This document shows positions 1-12,685 of a stretch of DNA of 64,000 bases, in pieces. The number at the start of each line of letters is the position of its first letter. Positions within the stretch are counted from its first letter, which is position 1. The notes below the pieces were generated by a model that worked only from the letters and a program-made list of their open reading frames with translations, was not told where the DNA came from and did not search any database. The position numbers and the translations under genes are program-made. The DNA is from Camellia lanceoleosa. Its lineage: Eukaryota > Streptophyta > Magnoliopsida > Ericales > Theaceae. The stretch is taken from positions 124,001 to 188,000 of the forward strand of contig JANUSC010000387.1 in assembly GCA_025200525.1 (NCBI GenBank). Reading direction: 5' to 3'.

Positions 1-175
1 GAGTTGTATTTTGAGTTTGTGAGTTTTGGAATTATGTTTGAGTATAGAAAATCTGTTTAGTGAAAAGTGTTAAAAAGAGTTTTGAATTGAGTGGGGGATT
101 TTTGATGTGACATATGATATTTGATACAAAAACTTATAATTTATAACTAAACACACAACTCAAAATTCTATTAAA
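1..175. mobile_element. Partial MITE (TTA-type, tail of element)
   Basis: The first bases, starting gagttgtattttgagtttg, are the reverse complement of the right part of the complete MITE at 24702-24950. The window therefore opens inside a member of that family. Only one end is present, so no target-site duplication can be checked. Non-coding. Confidence 0.55.
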
Positions 176-236
176 ACTCATAAAAAATTTTAAAAATATT
201 TTTTTCGGAATATATAAAAATTAATATGTGTCAATT

Positions 237-280
<44 letters not shown>

Positions 281-474
281 ATTCCGATCAACCCGACCGA
301 ACGACCAATTAACCTAAATTCTCTGGCCTAGGACAAAGTTTTCAAAATTAAATGTGGAATTAACTTTGAAAAACTATAAATAAACATGAAACTCAAACCA
401 CGAGGTGGAATTAGCTTTGGAAAAGTGTTCCAAAGAGAGCCCTCATGCACTACTACATTTGCTTATATAAATAA
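176..474. other. Intergenic AT-rich stretch with poly-A run
   Basis: No gene seen. It holds an A homopolymer of about 39 bases at roughly 240-278, followed by a short less AT-rich stretch. The poly-A might be a retroposon tail, but no matching upstream body was recognised. Confidence 0.5.
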
Positions 475-1440
475 CTAGTGGTAAACCCGTGCTATGCACG
501 GGATTGGTTTAATAATGTGTAAATTTTTTAATAACGCATTTATTTCTAAATTTACTCATAAAATTATAATCATAATGCATAGAGATCATCTTTTCAAATT
601 TCTTAAGTGAAGACAATATTTCAAAGCAAATATTCATAAAATATTTAAATCATCCAATTGAGTTATTTTTCTTAAAACAATAAACTTGATTTCTAACTAA
701 TGAAATAATATATATTAACAATAAATAAGATATTTCTCAATAAACCTAATGTCTAAAACATATATATGCTAAAAAAACTAATAATAAACTAAATGTCATA
801 AATCACATCTATCTATATTTGATAAATTAAAACTCAATAGATGTCGCTCATCATGTCCAAATGTTCCAAAAAGTACCTGTAAAATAAAAAAGTGTTAACA
901 TTTTTTTGTTGTCATTTTTTACATACAAACAAACTTTATAAAAAAAAAAAAATAGATATATTACCTTATGAGGTGTGATGATTTAATTGTCCTCATTTTT
1001 GGGTTGGTGCTTCACTTCATTCTCTTCAACACCATTATTTTGTTGTTGCTGCTGCTGCTACTGTTCTCCCACTTTAATATTTTCATTACCAATGATAAAA
1101 AATGATATATAACCAAAGATCTAAAAATTTGTAATTCAACTTCAAACTTGAAAATATCAAATGATTAACCAATTGTTGCTGATTAATCTGGAATTTACCT
1201 TAAGTTTGCTTGCCTTATTCTTCAATAGAATTCAAACTGGAATACAAAAGATAAAAAATACAAAATCTCAGTAAGTACCGTTATTTGTTGTAAGTACATA
1301 AAAAAAAAAAATTAAAAATATATTATACAACATGGATCTACTCAGGAGCTAATGTAGCTATTTGTAAAGAAATTATAACACAATAGTTTTGCAGTAAGCA
1401 AAGATAATGTAATCAAATTATTGTTATACATGGGGGGAAA
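475..1440 (-). mobile_element. Helitron 3' end (minus strand) and flanking body
   Basis: On the minus strand a 7-bp-stem hairpin (CCCGTGC, loop ATA, GCACGGG; plus 486-502) is followed seven bases later by CTAG at 475-478 and then T. Hairpin plus CTRR plus insertion before T is the classic Helitron 3' terminus. The body should extend rightwards, but its 5' TC end was not found, so the right limit given here is only the start of the tandem array. The stretch holds AT-rich DNA and a short CTG/CAG-type run near 1041-1062. No RepHel helicase is visible, so this is a non-autonomous or broken copy. Confidence 0.55.
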
Positions 1441-3600
1441 AAAAAACACAAAGGAAAAAGAGGATTTATTTTGATTTTTTGTTAGATTTTTTTTTTGAAG
1501 ATTTTGAAAATTACAAAATAAACACAAAGCGGTGTGTTTTTGTGGATGTATATTTTTTTATTAATTTATTTAATTGAGATTGGGATTTATTTAATTGATT
1601 TAAGTTGTTCAATGAATTGTGGGTGTTGGATATGCATGAGTAAATTGTAGGAATAAAAATTGTGGGTTTCTTTTTTTTTTTTTTTTTTTTTTTATAAAAA
1701 TAACGTCATACACATTGAATACTTATAGTTTGTATATATGTTTTTAATTTATTTAAGTTACAGATATTTGAGCTCTTTTTTTTTTAAATAACGTGATAAA
1801 CATTGTATATTTGTAATTTTTATATTTTATATTTTTTTTATTAATTTATTTAATAATTATAGATTTTTGTTAAATCAATTAAAATCACAAATGGTTTGGA
1901 AAAAAATACAAAATGACTAATTGCCACACAAGTTATAGATTTTTGTAATTTTTCATTCTTTCTCTTTCTTTTGTGAAGTTCTTTGGAAATCTTTGGATTT
2001 ATTTTGATTTATTGTTAGATTTTTTTTTGAAGATTTTGAAAATTACAAAATAAACACAAAGCGGTGTGTTTTTGTAGATGTATATTTTTTTATTAATTTA
2101 TTTAATTGAGATTGGGATTTATTTAATTGATTTAAGTTATTCAATGAATTGTGGTGTTGGATATGCATGAGTAAATTGTAGGAATAAAAATTGTGGGTTT
2201 CTTTTTTTTCTTTTTTTAAAAAAAAATAACGTGATACACATTGAATACTTATAGTTTGTATATATGTTTTTAATTTATTTAAGTTACAGATATTTGAGCT
2301 CTTTTTTTTTTTAAATAACGTGATAAACATTGTATATTTGTAATTTTTATATTTTATATTTTTTTATTAATTTATTTAATAATTATAGATTTTTGTTAAA
2401 TCAATTAAAATCACAAATGGTTTGGAAAAAAATACAAAATGACTAATTGCCACACAGGTTATAGATTTTTGTAATTTTTCATTCTTCCTCTTTTTCTTTT
2501 GTGAAGTTCTTTGGAAATCTTTGGATTTATTTTGATTTATTGTTAGATTTTTTTTTGAAGATTTTGAAAATTACAAAATAAACACAAATCGGTGTGTTTT
2601 TGTGGATGTATATTTTTTTATTAATTTATTTGATTGAGATTGGGATTTATTTAATTGATTTAAGTTATTCAATGAATTGTGAGTGTTGGATATGCATGAG
2701 TAAATTGTAGGAATAAAAATTGTGGGTTTCTTTTTTTTTTTTTTTTTTTTAAAATAACGTGATAGACATTGAATACTTATAGTTTGTATATATGTTTTTA
2801 ATTTATTTAAGTTACAGATATTTGAGCTCTTTTTTTTTTAAATAACGTGATAAACATTGAATATTTGTAATTTATATATTTTATATTTTTTTTAATTTAT
2901 TTAATAATTATAGATTTTTGTTAAATCAATTAAAATCACAAATGGTTTGGAAAAAAATACAAAATGACTAATTGCCACACAGGTTATAGATTTTTGTAAT
3001 TTTTGTAATTTTTCATTCTTCCTCTTTTTCTTTTGTGAAGTTCTTTGGAAATCTTTGGATTTATTTTGATTTATTGTTAGATTTTTTTTTGAAGATTTTG
3101 AAAATTACAAAATAAACTCAAAGCGGTGTGTTTTTGTGGATGTATATTTTTTTATTAATTTATTTAATTGAGATTGGGATTTATTTAATTGATTTAAGTT
3201 ATTCAATGAATTGTGGGTGTTGGATATGCATGAGTAAATTGTAGGAATAAAAATTGTGGGTTTATTTTATTTTATTTTTTTCAAAAAAATAACGTGATAG
3301 ACATTGAATACTTATAGTTTGTATATATGTTTTTAATTTATTTAAGTTACAGATATTTGAGCTCTTTTTTTTTTTTAAAATAACGTGATAAACATTGAAT
3401 ATTTGTAATTTTTATATTTTATATTTTTTTTATTAATTTATTTAATAATTATAGAATTTTGTTAAATCAATTAAAATCACAAATGGTTTGGAAAAAAATA
3501 CAAAATGACTAATTGCCACACAGGTTATAGATTTTTGTAATTTTTGTAATTTTTCATTCTTCCTCTTTTTCTTTTGTGAAGTTCTTTGGAAATCTTTGGA
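1441..3600. repeat. Tandem array, about four copies of a ~530-bp unit
   Basis: A marker segment (gttagattttttttt then gaagattttgaaaattac) recurs at about 1481, 2014, 2542 and 3076, spacings of 533, 528 and 534 bp. A second marker (ggtttggaaaaaaatacaaa) recurs in step. Copies are very similar, differing mainly in T-run length, so amplification is recent or homogenised. The array stops abruptly at about 3600. The units are AT-rich and non-coding; the short ORFs here contain homopolymer-encoded residues and are not credible genes. Confidence 0.85.
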
Positions 3601-3964
3601 TGGTTATAGACTGGTATAGGATTTTTTATTATTTGCTGATAAACTGGTGGAACAATTGAAGAAAATAGACCAAATATACACTATACTAATTGAATGGAAC
3701 AGGAAATCAAGTATTTATTTGCTTAAAGATGATTTGAACATAAGAGTGGAGCATGAATGAAATCAAAGTTCAAATAAAGCTTTAACTAATTTTAGCCCTT
3801 CTTTCGAATATATATATCTGCGTGTTTCATTGAGTATTCTCATTGAATCTACCAAAGTTGGTTGAATGTTTCCTATCACAGGTCCGGTCAATTTTTATTT
3901 TATTTTACATAAGGTCCAGTCATTGGTCCAAGTCAAGATCTGTAATTACAGCATCATGATAATA
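3601..3964. other. Intergenic stretch, nothing recognised
   Basis: AT-rich single-copy DNA between two tandem arrays. No coding exon, repeat or terminal inverted repeat was recognised. Confidence 0.4.
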
Positions 3965-5567
3965 TATCCAAAAACAAAAACATTAGAGCAAAAGAAAAAA
4001 AAAAACAGAGACATGGAGATTACAATTTTCTGAAAACATTAGACCAAAGAAAAACAAAAACAAAAACAGAGACATGGAGATTACAATTTTCTGCAATCTT
4101 AGTAGCCAAAATACAAAATCTGAAATGCTTGGAGAAAAAAATAAATTACTAAAGTAAAAGAAAAAGAAAAACCGAGACTTGCCTTCAATGGCGGATCATG
4201 GAATTTGTTGGGTTCACACGATGAATGAAGTTGATGAAGTAATGGTTTAAGGGAATATGGATAGATGGGTGGGTTTGTTTGGATAGGTTTTGACAGATTT
4301 GTTTTTGTTGAAGTAATGGTTTAAGGGGATATGGATAGATGGGTGGGTTTGTTTGGATAGGTTTTGACAGATTTGTTTTTGTTGACAGTTTTTTATGGAT
4401 AGGAGTTGTGGGTAGTGGGAGAGTGGGAGTGAAACTCTTTGAGGTAGGGGAGAAACGTATGGCATGTTTGGATAGATTTTGTATTTTTTTTTTTTTTTGT
4501 TGACAGTTTTTTATGGGTAGTTGTGGGTAGTGAGAGAGTGGGAGTGAAACTCTTTGAGAGGGGAGAACGTATGGCATGTTTGGATAGGTTTTGTATATAT
4601 ATATATTTTTTTTTGTTGACAATTTTTTATGGGTAGGAGTTGTGGGTAGTGAGAGAGTGGATGTGAAACTCTTTGAGAGGGGATGAAAGGACCTATAAAC
4701 AAAAAATGAGGTGCCACGTATTTTTTGAAATTATGAGAATTTTAGAATATCATTTTGAATATCCAAAAACAAAAACATTAGAGCAAAAGAAAAAAAAAAA
4801 CAGAGACATCGAGATTACAATTTTCTGAAAACATTAGACCAAAGAAAAACAAAAACAAAAACAAAAACAGAGACATGGAGATTACAATTTTCTGCAATCT
4901 TAGTAGCCAAAATACAAAATCTGAAATGCTTAGAGAAAAAAATAAATTACTAAAGTAAAAGAAAAAGAAAAACCGAGACTTGCCTTCAATGGCGGACTGC
5001 GGACTGTTGGGTTCACTGCTGATGAATGAAGTTGATGAAGTAATGGTTTAAGGGAATATGGATAGATGGGTGGGTTTGTTTGGATAGGTTTTGACAGATT
5101 TGTTTTTGTTGAAGTAATGGTTTAAGGGGATATGGATAGATGGGTGGGTTTGTTTGGATAGGTTTTGACAGATTTGTTTTTGTTGACAGTTTTTTATGGA
5201 TAGGAGTTGTGGGTAGTGGGAGAGTGGGAGTGAAACTCTTTGAGGTAGGGGAGAAACGTATGGCATGTTTGGATAGATTTTGTATTTTTTTTTTTTTTTT
5301 TTTTTTTTGTTGACAGTTTTTTATGGGTAGTTGTGGGTAGTGAGAGAGTGGGAGTGAAACTCTTTGAGAGGGGAGAACGTATGGCATGTTTGGATAGGTT
5401 TTGTATATATATATATTTTTTTTGTTGACAATTTTTTATGGGTAGGAGTTGTGGGTAGTGAGAGAGTGGATGTGAAACTCTTTGAGAGGGGATGAAAGGA
5501 CCTATAAACAAAAAATGAGGTGCCACGTATTTTTTGAAATTATGAGAATTTTAGAATATCATTTTGA
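3965..5567. repeat. Two-copy ~797-bp tandem duplication with nested minisatellites
   Basis: A segment beginning atccaaaaacaaaaac starts at 3965 and again at 4761, and both copies end tgccacgtattttttgaaat...attttga. Within each copy are two ~72-bp units (gaagtaatggtttaaggg...tttgtttttgtt) and three ~110-bp units ending gtgaaactctttgag. Copies differ by a few bases and by poly-T lengths. Translated minus frames give Pro/His/Gln-rich strings that repeat with the DNA; I treat them as artefacts. Confidence 0.85.
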
Positions 5568-5596
5568 AGGCTTTTGGAAAGACCACTACATTCTAT

Positions 5597-5671
5597 TATA
5601 TATATAGTATAGATAGATAGATAGATAATATAATATAATATAAATATAGATATAGATATAGATATATATAT

Positions 5672-5712
<41 letters not shown>
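5597..5712. repeat. Compound microsatellite (TA/GATA then GA)
   Basis: A TA and GATA/ATAG-type run is followed by an uninterrupted GA run at about 5675-5712. Likely polymorphic in length. A related short ATAG/TAGATA run recurs near 6190-6222. Confidence 0.9.
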
Positions 5713-5716
<4 letters not shown>

Positions 5717-5750
5717 GATATGAAATGAAACTCTCTCTTCTCAAATATAA

Positions 5751-6038
5751 GGCTAAGTTTGGAAAGACTAAGGTCAAGTTTGGGAAGACTAAATAAGTGT
5801 ACTTTTTGTCTTTTTGAACTAAAAAATTGAGGTTGAAAATATGGATATTTGGGTTAACTTTTTGACTTTTTATGAAAAAATGTGTAATAAAAAATTGTAA
5901 AAATTAGCTTGTAGAGGAAAATTTGAATTGAGAGTTGTGCAGCCGTAATTGTTGACTTTTAGTGAATAGTGTTAACTTTTTAACTTTTTGAGTAACTTTT
6001 TGACTTTTTAGATTATTTTAGATATCCCAAACTTAGCC
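5751..6038. mobile_element. MITE, PIF/Harbinger (Tourist)-like
   Basis: The element begins GGCTAAGTTTGG and ends CCAAACTTAGCC, a 12-bp perfect terminal inverted repeat. It is flanked by TAA at 5748-5750 and TAA at 6039-6041, the 3-bp target-site duplication of the PIF/Harbinger group. It is about 290 bp and non-coding, with repeated 'actttttgac' words inside. Confidence 0.75.
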
Positions 6039-6389
6039 TAAATAAGTGTATTTTTTATAAAATATAAATTGAATTTGGGTTGAATTTAAAGTGATATGTT
6101 AAAGAAGTGATGTAATTTAAATAGAATAGTGAGTTTTTTACTTTTTAAATTTTTTTTAAGGATGTGAAACTTGACATTAATAATATAGTATAATATAAAT
6201 ATAGATATAGATATATATAGATAGTGGAGATATGAATTGAAACTCTCTCTCCTCTTTCATTCATTCAGACTCTTGTTATGTTGATCGATCAAAACGAACC
6301 TCTTCTTTTTCTCTATCGTCGTCTCTGCGAACCCTAGCTTTCCGCTCTCTCTGTGCTTCGATCAAAGCTCGCATTTTTAAACTTTGAGC

Positions 6390-6545
6390 ATGGCTTCCGG
6401 ATCATCGGGTCGTAACAACTCTGCTTCGAAAGGGTTTGATTTCGCCACCACCGATGACATTGTTTGCTCGTACGAGGACTACGACAATTAGGATAATTAT
6501 AATGGAAGGCCCTCCGATTCCGTGATCGGATCCAATTCTGCTAAG
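6390..6545 (+). pseudogene. FLOE/DUF1421 prion-like protein, exon 1 fragment with stop
   Basis: The 52-codon exon reads MASGSSGRNNSASKGFDF... and then an aspartate/serine-rich DS-like segment, ending ...GSNSAK at a GT donor (6546). This resembles the N-terminus of plant DUF1421 proteins (Arabidopsis FLOE1-3, condensate-forming regulators of seed germination). Codon 34 is TAG, where the family usually has Gln, consistent with CAG to TAG. A 5'UTR-like pyrimidine-rich stretch precedes it at 6243-6389. The next expected exon (FHKxRMARSS-type) was not found, so this is an isolated first exon, probably a transposed or decayed fragment. The identification is from memory of the family. Confidence 0.6.
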
Positions 6546-7078
6546 GTATTGTTCTCATATGCTCGCTATTTATTGGTTTGATTTCGAGTCGAAATTGTAT
6601 TGTGTGATTGGTAGTTTAGGGTTTTTGGATTTTGATTTGGATTAGTGAAATTGTACTTTCTGTTTCATTTACTTGAATGGAGAAAACTCTTGTTGAATTA
6701 CAATTAACATGGTATACCGTGGCAGAATTGGATCCAATCGCGAAATCGGCGTGACTTCCTTTAGAATTATCTTGATTTGTGATGGAAGATAGTATATGCC
6801 AGATTTCTGTTCATGGGGTTTGTTGTTCTGATATTTGTAGAGATAAAATCTTTAGTCTAGCAGCAAATTTTTTAGAACACAACCAAATTAATTAATTGTT
6901 CAATGAAAATTTTGAATTTGCTATTTTTTTTAGCAATCCTAAGGTAAATAGGCTTATATGTTTGTTTCTTTCAAATTTCCTTATTTAAAGGGTTGCTTGT
7001 GAGAAAATATGATCCAAATGAACAAGAAAACAATCTGATCTCTGTCCAAAACAATCTGATATGATAAACAATGTGCCT
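6546..7078. other. Former intron or spacer after the FLOE-like exon
   Basis: AT-rich DNA following a plausible splice donor. No second FLOE exon and no other gene was recognised. Confidence 0.4.
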
Positions 7079-7321
7079 ATTTGGTGCAGCTTAAAAGCTG
7101 CTTATTTCAGCTTTCAGCTTAATTTAAGCTATTTTAATGTATTTGGTTTAGCTTATAACTTATAACTTATAGCTTTTTGAAAGTCAGAAATCAGCTTATT
7201 TTTTGAGTGGGGCAGGAGATGCTTAATTTATAAGTTAGAAATCAGCTTATGTTCATAGTTATAAGCTATAAGCTGTTTAGGCATAAGCTATAAGTACTTT
7301 ACCACAGCTCTACCAAATACA
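7079..7321. mobile_element. MITE with agcttataagct-type repeats
   Basis: The inverted ends are tatttggtgcagctt and aagtactttaccacagctctaccaaata. The interior is full of agcttata/ataagct palindromic words. Its interior is related to the MITE at 28063-28302. A clear target-site duplication was not read. Confidence 0.55.
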
Positions 7322-8116
7322 GAAATGCAATAATCAGCTTAAAACTTGTGGTAAATAGGCTTATATGTTTGTGGTTCAAATTTGTTACTTTCTATAGTAA
7401 CATGAAAAATATATGCTATAATTCATGCTTATGTTTATGCATACGTATTTGTTGATGTGGTTTATTTCCCCTTAAATCTAGGCGTGTGTTAGGTTTCTTT
7501 GGTTGTTGTTACTAATATGTCTAAATTTATCATAACGTTTTGGGTTTTAATTCGACCATGACCTGTGTATGCATGTCATATTTGTGATTAGCTTTGAAGA
7601 ACAATGCAGTGGTCCAGAGAAAGGTGACTAGCTAGAATTTGGGCCTGGAGTTCTTCTCAAGGCCTCTCGTTTCTGCGCACACACAAAACTATCTCATTTT
7701 GCTTCAATACTGAATTTTGCTTGTTGTAGGATAGTGTTGGGCAGCGGACCTTGGTTATTTACTTGTAAAATGCAGTGGTTTCCAATTGGGTCACCCTAAA
7801 ATCCATTTTATTTTTCACATGTTAGTAGTCTGAAAGTCTCTTCTCACTGCTCTGTGGATACCTTTACTATAGTTAATGTCTGCTGGATTTGTATGTGAGC
7901 CATTTTGTTTGTTGAGTTAGTGTTTACCATCCTCATATTGTTTACGCAAAATATTTTTAAAGTTAACATTAACATTGGTGGTTCAGTTCAGTGCAAGTTT
8001 TCTTTCCTTCCAAGACTTGCCAAATTCCCCCAACCCAAAATGGGAAAATCACCAATCTAATTTTATGTGCATTGCTGTTTCCTGCTTCAGATCCTTGAGA
8101 TTGAAACTCTTTGATG

Positions 8117-11100
8117 ATGGCTACTGCAACCGTCTCTTTTGCTGGTCCACGTTATGCTCCAGAGGACCCCACTCTTCCCAAGCCTTGGAAAGGGCTAGTT
8201 GATGGTAAAATTGGTTATCTTTACTTCTGGAATCCGGAGACCAATGTCACTCAGTATGAGAAGCCCGCTGCCTCTTCACACATGGGTTCAGCTCCACCAC
8301 AAAAGCTTTCTGCAGCACCTGTAAGTTCTTCGGTTCAAGTTGAACAATCTTCTCATGGACATTGTGACAGTATCTTCAACGATGATGACGATATATATAA
8401 TGGAGGTAGCAATAGTGGGTCTAAGCTTGATACAAGAACACGGAGTTATCAGGTCTGTGTTCTACTCATGTTTACAAGCTTTGCTTTTTTGTCTTTATAG
8501 TTTGTTCAGAGACTCAACCAGCAGTGCTGCTATTGATGTCACTCAGGTTACCTTGCGAAATATCTAGACTTGTGAACCTATCAACCTGTTGGGAGGTTGG
8601 AAGTTGGATGATGATTCTTGATTTAGGCTTCTGTGCCTTGATTTTGCTTTGCTTGAGGTGTTGAATGGTGGTCATATATATATTCAAAAAAAAAAAAAAT
8701 TCCAGTTGTTTATGGATAAATTTTACAGTACAGGACCTATGTTAGTGGACTATACTTGGATAAATTCTAATTTACTTCAGCACAGTTTTTAATAGTGTAT
8801 TAACATCTAAGTGGATAATATACTATTAGTTTAATAATTTTCGTTTCCTTTGCGTCCTCTCTTTATTTGGTTGTTTTCTTCACCCTTTTTGATAAGGTGT
8901 ATTTATTGCATCTGACTGTTTGAACACCCATAACTGGCTCAATTGATATTGTGCAGTGGCTTTTGGGAAGTGCCTGCGTGGATTGAGTGCTCTTAATATT
9001 GATGCACTTGGCTTCCATGAATATATCTAGTTGATTTTTTAAATGAATCAGTATAGAGCTGATTTACTGACACTAGGCAAGTGAACTAGGATGGGCTTTG
9101 ATTTTGTTGAAATCATTGCTTGGGAAACTATGCACAAGAATTCAAAATGGATTAGAAACTTTGTTCAGAAAAGCATGGATAACCATTACATTTGTGTCAC
9201 CTCGATGACCTAAGAAGCACGGACACCTCTCCGAAGGCTGCGTATCAGTGTCAGACACGTGTCGGACACGGACACGCGTCGGACACGTGTCGGACACGTC
9301 GCAAGTGTCCGAATTTTTTTTTTATTTTTTTGCAGCCGGACACGTTCAGGACACGTTACAGACACGTTTGGGACACGAGCGGGGGCAATTTCACGATTTA
9401 CTAAATATTTTTGGGGTCCATTTGTAAATAAGCAAAAACATATCAAAATTTGCCCTAATCTGATTTCGTCGAATAGAAGAGAGGACTTCGAATAGAAGAG
9501 AAACAGCAGAGAAAGGGTGAGAAAGAGAGGACCTGACTTCGTCGTTCGTCTTCTTTCCTCGTCGATCATCGCTCCTCGTCGGTGGTCTGTCGTCAGTCGT
9601 TTCTCGTCTTCTTCGATCTGCGATCTTCATTCTTCGATCATCTTCGTCGGTCGTCTCTCGTCTTCTTCAATCTGCGATCTTCATTCTTCGATCATCTTCG
9701 TCGGTCGTCTCTCTCTCTCTCTCTCTGCCTTTTCTTTCTTTCCTCAGTCGATCTTCATTCTTCGCCGAATTGATTTTATTCTATCTTTTTCTTTTATTTG
9801 TTTTTCTTTTAATCTGATTTTAATTTTTTTTTTCTTTTATTTTTTTTTCTTTTATTCTAATTTTAATTTAATTTTTTCTTTTCTTTTATTTTTTCTTTTC
9901 TTTTATTTTTTCTTTTCTATTATTTGAGTATATAATTTTAATAATGTATGTTTATTAATTTTATTATAAGAACCAATTTTTAATTCTGAATGATATATAT
10001 GATGTTAAATCAATTAAATGTTTATTTTTTATAATTTTAATAGTGTTATTTTATATATTTTATTACCTTTATTTATTTTTTTAATAATTTTATGACATAA
10101 AATAAATAAATACAAATAAATACAAATAGTATATATTTTTTAATTTTACATATAATATATAAATAAAATTATATATATTAAACGTGTCCCCAGCGTGTCG
10201 TGTCCCCCATTTTTTGAAAAATTGCGTGTCCGCGTGTCTGTGTCGTGTCCGTGTCGTCTCCCGTGTCCGTGTCCGTGCTACTTAGTCGATGACTATTAAT
10301 GAGCCCTAGGTTGATGATGTTAGTACCTCAGACATCTTGTTTGTCTATTTCTTGAATTTATGCCAGTAATTTTAATTTAGTTTGACGTTTTGGACAGGAT
10401 TTTGTTCTGTGATGAAAGCCAGGATACACCACACTATGAAGTCCTTGCCAAGTTTGGTTTTCAATTCTTGTTGTAATGAAAGTTCTAAATTTATCACAAC
10501 ATTTTTAGTTTTGCAATGGGTTGCAGTCACATCTACTTTTGAGACAGCTAAAATGTTGTGTTTGGTGCAAGTTGTGAAAAACTTGCTTGGGAAAATATCG
10601 ATTTTGGTAAACATGAAGTGTGTGTAGCTAAGAATTGAGGGGTTATCTTTAAATCTTTAATTTGCTTTGGTAGAATTTATGCATTAGTCCATGCTTCCAC
10701 TTCCTTCTGTGATGGTTTGGTCCTAATCTTGTTGGCTTGCTAAACTAATTGCTCTTATTTTGCATTAGAGTGGGAAAGGTGGATCAAATCATTCTCAAAA
10801 TGTTCCTAATGAGGAGATAGGTGTTGGACATGGAGGGTCTTCTGGCAGAGGTTATGGCTTTCGGCTGTTGGAAATGGCCCATCTGTCAAATCTTATCGCC
10901 GTCAGCATGAAATTACTATTAGTGTAAGCATCTAACAATATTTGTACATTAGGTTGCTTACTTATAATCTGCAATATTTTTGCTTCTTAGGCATTCCATT
11001 TGATTGAACATTGGGTTCTGTATTTTACTTTCAATATTTCAATCCCTGGGTTGTCGCTCATGATGCTTTCTTTAATGATTATGAAGACAGAAAGGTTCTC

Positions 11101-11468
11101 AAGTAGAACAATCTTGTTTTCAGTATAGAATATTACAATTAAATGTAGTTTATTAGATTACAACAGTATGATTAATTAAGTTGCCCCCCCAGACTTCGCT
11201 TGCTCTTTATTGGAATTCTTCTGGCTCATGCCTTTTACACCAGACATGCATTTGGGAAATTCAGAAGTGTGGCATTATTTCATTGTTCGTGGTGTTTTAG
11301 GATCTCCTTCAATTTTCCACTATGTATTCCTTTATATTTTCGTTGTGCAGTTTATATTGTTGTAATGGATTAGGGTGTTTTTGTTTCAATTTTCATCAGG
11401 GAGATAATGTACCCCCTTCTTTAACATCATTTGAAGCTACTGGTTTTCCTTTAGAGCTTCTTCGAGAG
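8117..11468 (+). pseudogene. WW-domain DEAD-box RNA helicase (RH14/RH40/RH46-like), 5' exons only
   Basis: Three exons can be read. Exon 1 (about 8117-8452) encodes [19 protein letters not shown]..., then a WW-like domain ([10 protein letters not shown]...[15 protein letters not shown]) and a Ser/Asp-rich linker, ending at a GT donor. Exon 2 (10769-10923) continues SGKGGSNHSQN..., but a one-base loss near 10860 shifts the frame before GNGPSVKSYRRQHEITIS. Exon 3 (11400-11468) gives GDNVPPSLTSFEATGFPLEL. This is the N-terminal part of plant RH14-type helicases up to the segment just before the Q motif. The catalytic core (GKT, DEAD, SAT, HRIGR) is missing downstream. A hAT element (9210-10285) sits in intron 1. 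Family identity is fairly sure; function as a helicase is impossible for this copy. Confidence 0.8.
9210..10285. mobile_element. Non-autonomous hAT element, GGACACG subterminal arrays
   Basis: The element starts CTAAGAAGCACGGACAC and ends GTGTCCGTGCTACTTAG, a 17-bp inverted repeat with one mismatch. It is flanked by the perfect 8-bp duplication TCGATGAC (9202-9209 and 10286-10293), diagnostic of hAT insertion. Subterminal regions are dense in GGACACG/CGTGTCC: about ten words on the left (9210-9380) and several on the right (10180-10285). The interior holds a CT/CGTC-rich region with a ~59-bp duplication (about 9597-9715) and an AT-rich part. No transposase ORF is present. It lies in intron 1 of the helicase fragment. 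Confidence 0.85.
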
Positions 11469-11799
11469 GTATGAATTTCTTTCTATATTTGCAACTCTGT
11501 ATTGGCTAGAAGTCTATGCAAGTTTACTTTGATATGTGATCTTAGTGTTTTCTTTGAAAACTTCTGTGATTGCTGGAGGTCTGATGTGAAGCTTCAGGAC
11601 TTATGTTCATTATTTTCCATCTTTACTTTTTGTCGTAGGTGCGATATTTGCTCCAAGGAGGAGCTAAATGTCGTACGCTGTGCTACCCCCTTATGAGGGG
11701 TTTGGAGTGGGATTGTGTATTGTAATTTGGTCAATGTTGCTTGCTTAATAGATTATATAATAAGAAATCATTTTACATGTTCTGTGTGAAATGTACTAA

Positions 11800-12260
11800 C
11801 ACTACAACAAAACTAACTATTTACGGCATCATGTTTACGGCATGCATTAAATGCATGTCGTAGTTAGTACATTTTACGACATTTTTTTTTGCTGCCAGCC
11901 GATAATGTTTTGTCAATAATAGTATACATACCATGTAAGTCGTTAATTAATATATTTATGGCATACAAAAGTATGCCGTAAAAAATATATGTTTTCACGA
12001 CTTACAAAAATATGTCGTAAAATATTTGTAAGACGATATACATTTCATGTTGTAAAATATTATAACTTTATACGATGTGCTAATGAATGTCGTGAAAACT
12101 TCTTTAAAAAAATAAAATAAAATTCAATTCGATTTTTTTTATGACATGCAAAAGTATGCTGTAAAAAATGTATATTTTCACGGCATACAAAAATGTCATA
12201 AAATATTTGCACTTAAGACCATACATTTCATGTTGTAAAATATTAAATTTTATATTTTTT
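11800..12260. mobile_element. CACTA (En/Spm) left terminus with TACGGCATGC subterminal array
   Basis: CACTACAACAAAACTAAC at 11800 is a typical plant CACTA terminus. It is followed to about 12240 by repeated, often palindromic words of the form TTACGGCATGCA and ATGCCGTAAAA, the usual transposase-binding subterminal repeats. The partner array of the same words lies at 22735-23215, but a terminal TTGTAGTG was not found there. The complete limits of the element are therefore uncertain. Confidence 0.65.
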
Positions 12261-12600
12261 TTGAATTTAGTGATTTTTTTAGAAAATTAAAAAATATTTT
12301 CCTTCTAAGTATATGAAAATTATTTGAATTTAAGAATTTAAAAACTTATGCCACACTCCCTCTCATTTTAGATCCATACCTGCTTTTGTCCCAAACCCTC
12401 TCATTCTCTAGAGAAATTATATTTTTATTATAAATAATAAAAAAAAAATTCTTGATATTCTTAAATATTTATAAATTTTTAGTGGATATGAGAAATTTTT
12501 ATTTTTATTTCCAATAAACTAGAAATTGTAGTTATAATCTAGATTTTGTTTAATACAAAAATATTTTATAAACTTTTTTCACTATTTACATCATTCTCAT
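12261..12600. other. AT-rich stretch, nothing recognised
   Basis: No coding exon, inverted repeat or tandem repeat was recognised here. Confidence 0.4.
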
Positions 12601-12685
12601 TCCCCTCTCTCTCTCTCTCTCTCCCCATCGGCATCTCACACAGACACACGAGCACCACCAGCCATTGTTTCCCCGATTCAGAAAC

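Noticed and set aside
4185..5526. Several minus-strand Pro/His/Gln-rich ORFs (60-145 codons)
   Set aside because: They repeat exactly with the tandem DNA duplication and its poly-T runs, and have no start context or motif. Artefacts of repeat sequence.
9192..9927. Overlapping Ser/Arg/Phe-rich ORFs on both strands
   Set aside because: They lie in the subterminal arrays and CT/CGTC-rich core of a hAT element; low complexity, no family.
11160..11200. C run and nearby sequence as a further helicase exon
   Set aside because: No frame continues the helicase after the third exon; the expected Q-motif and GKT segments are absent.
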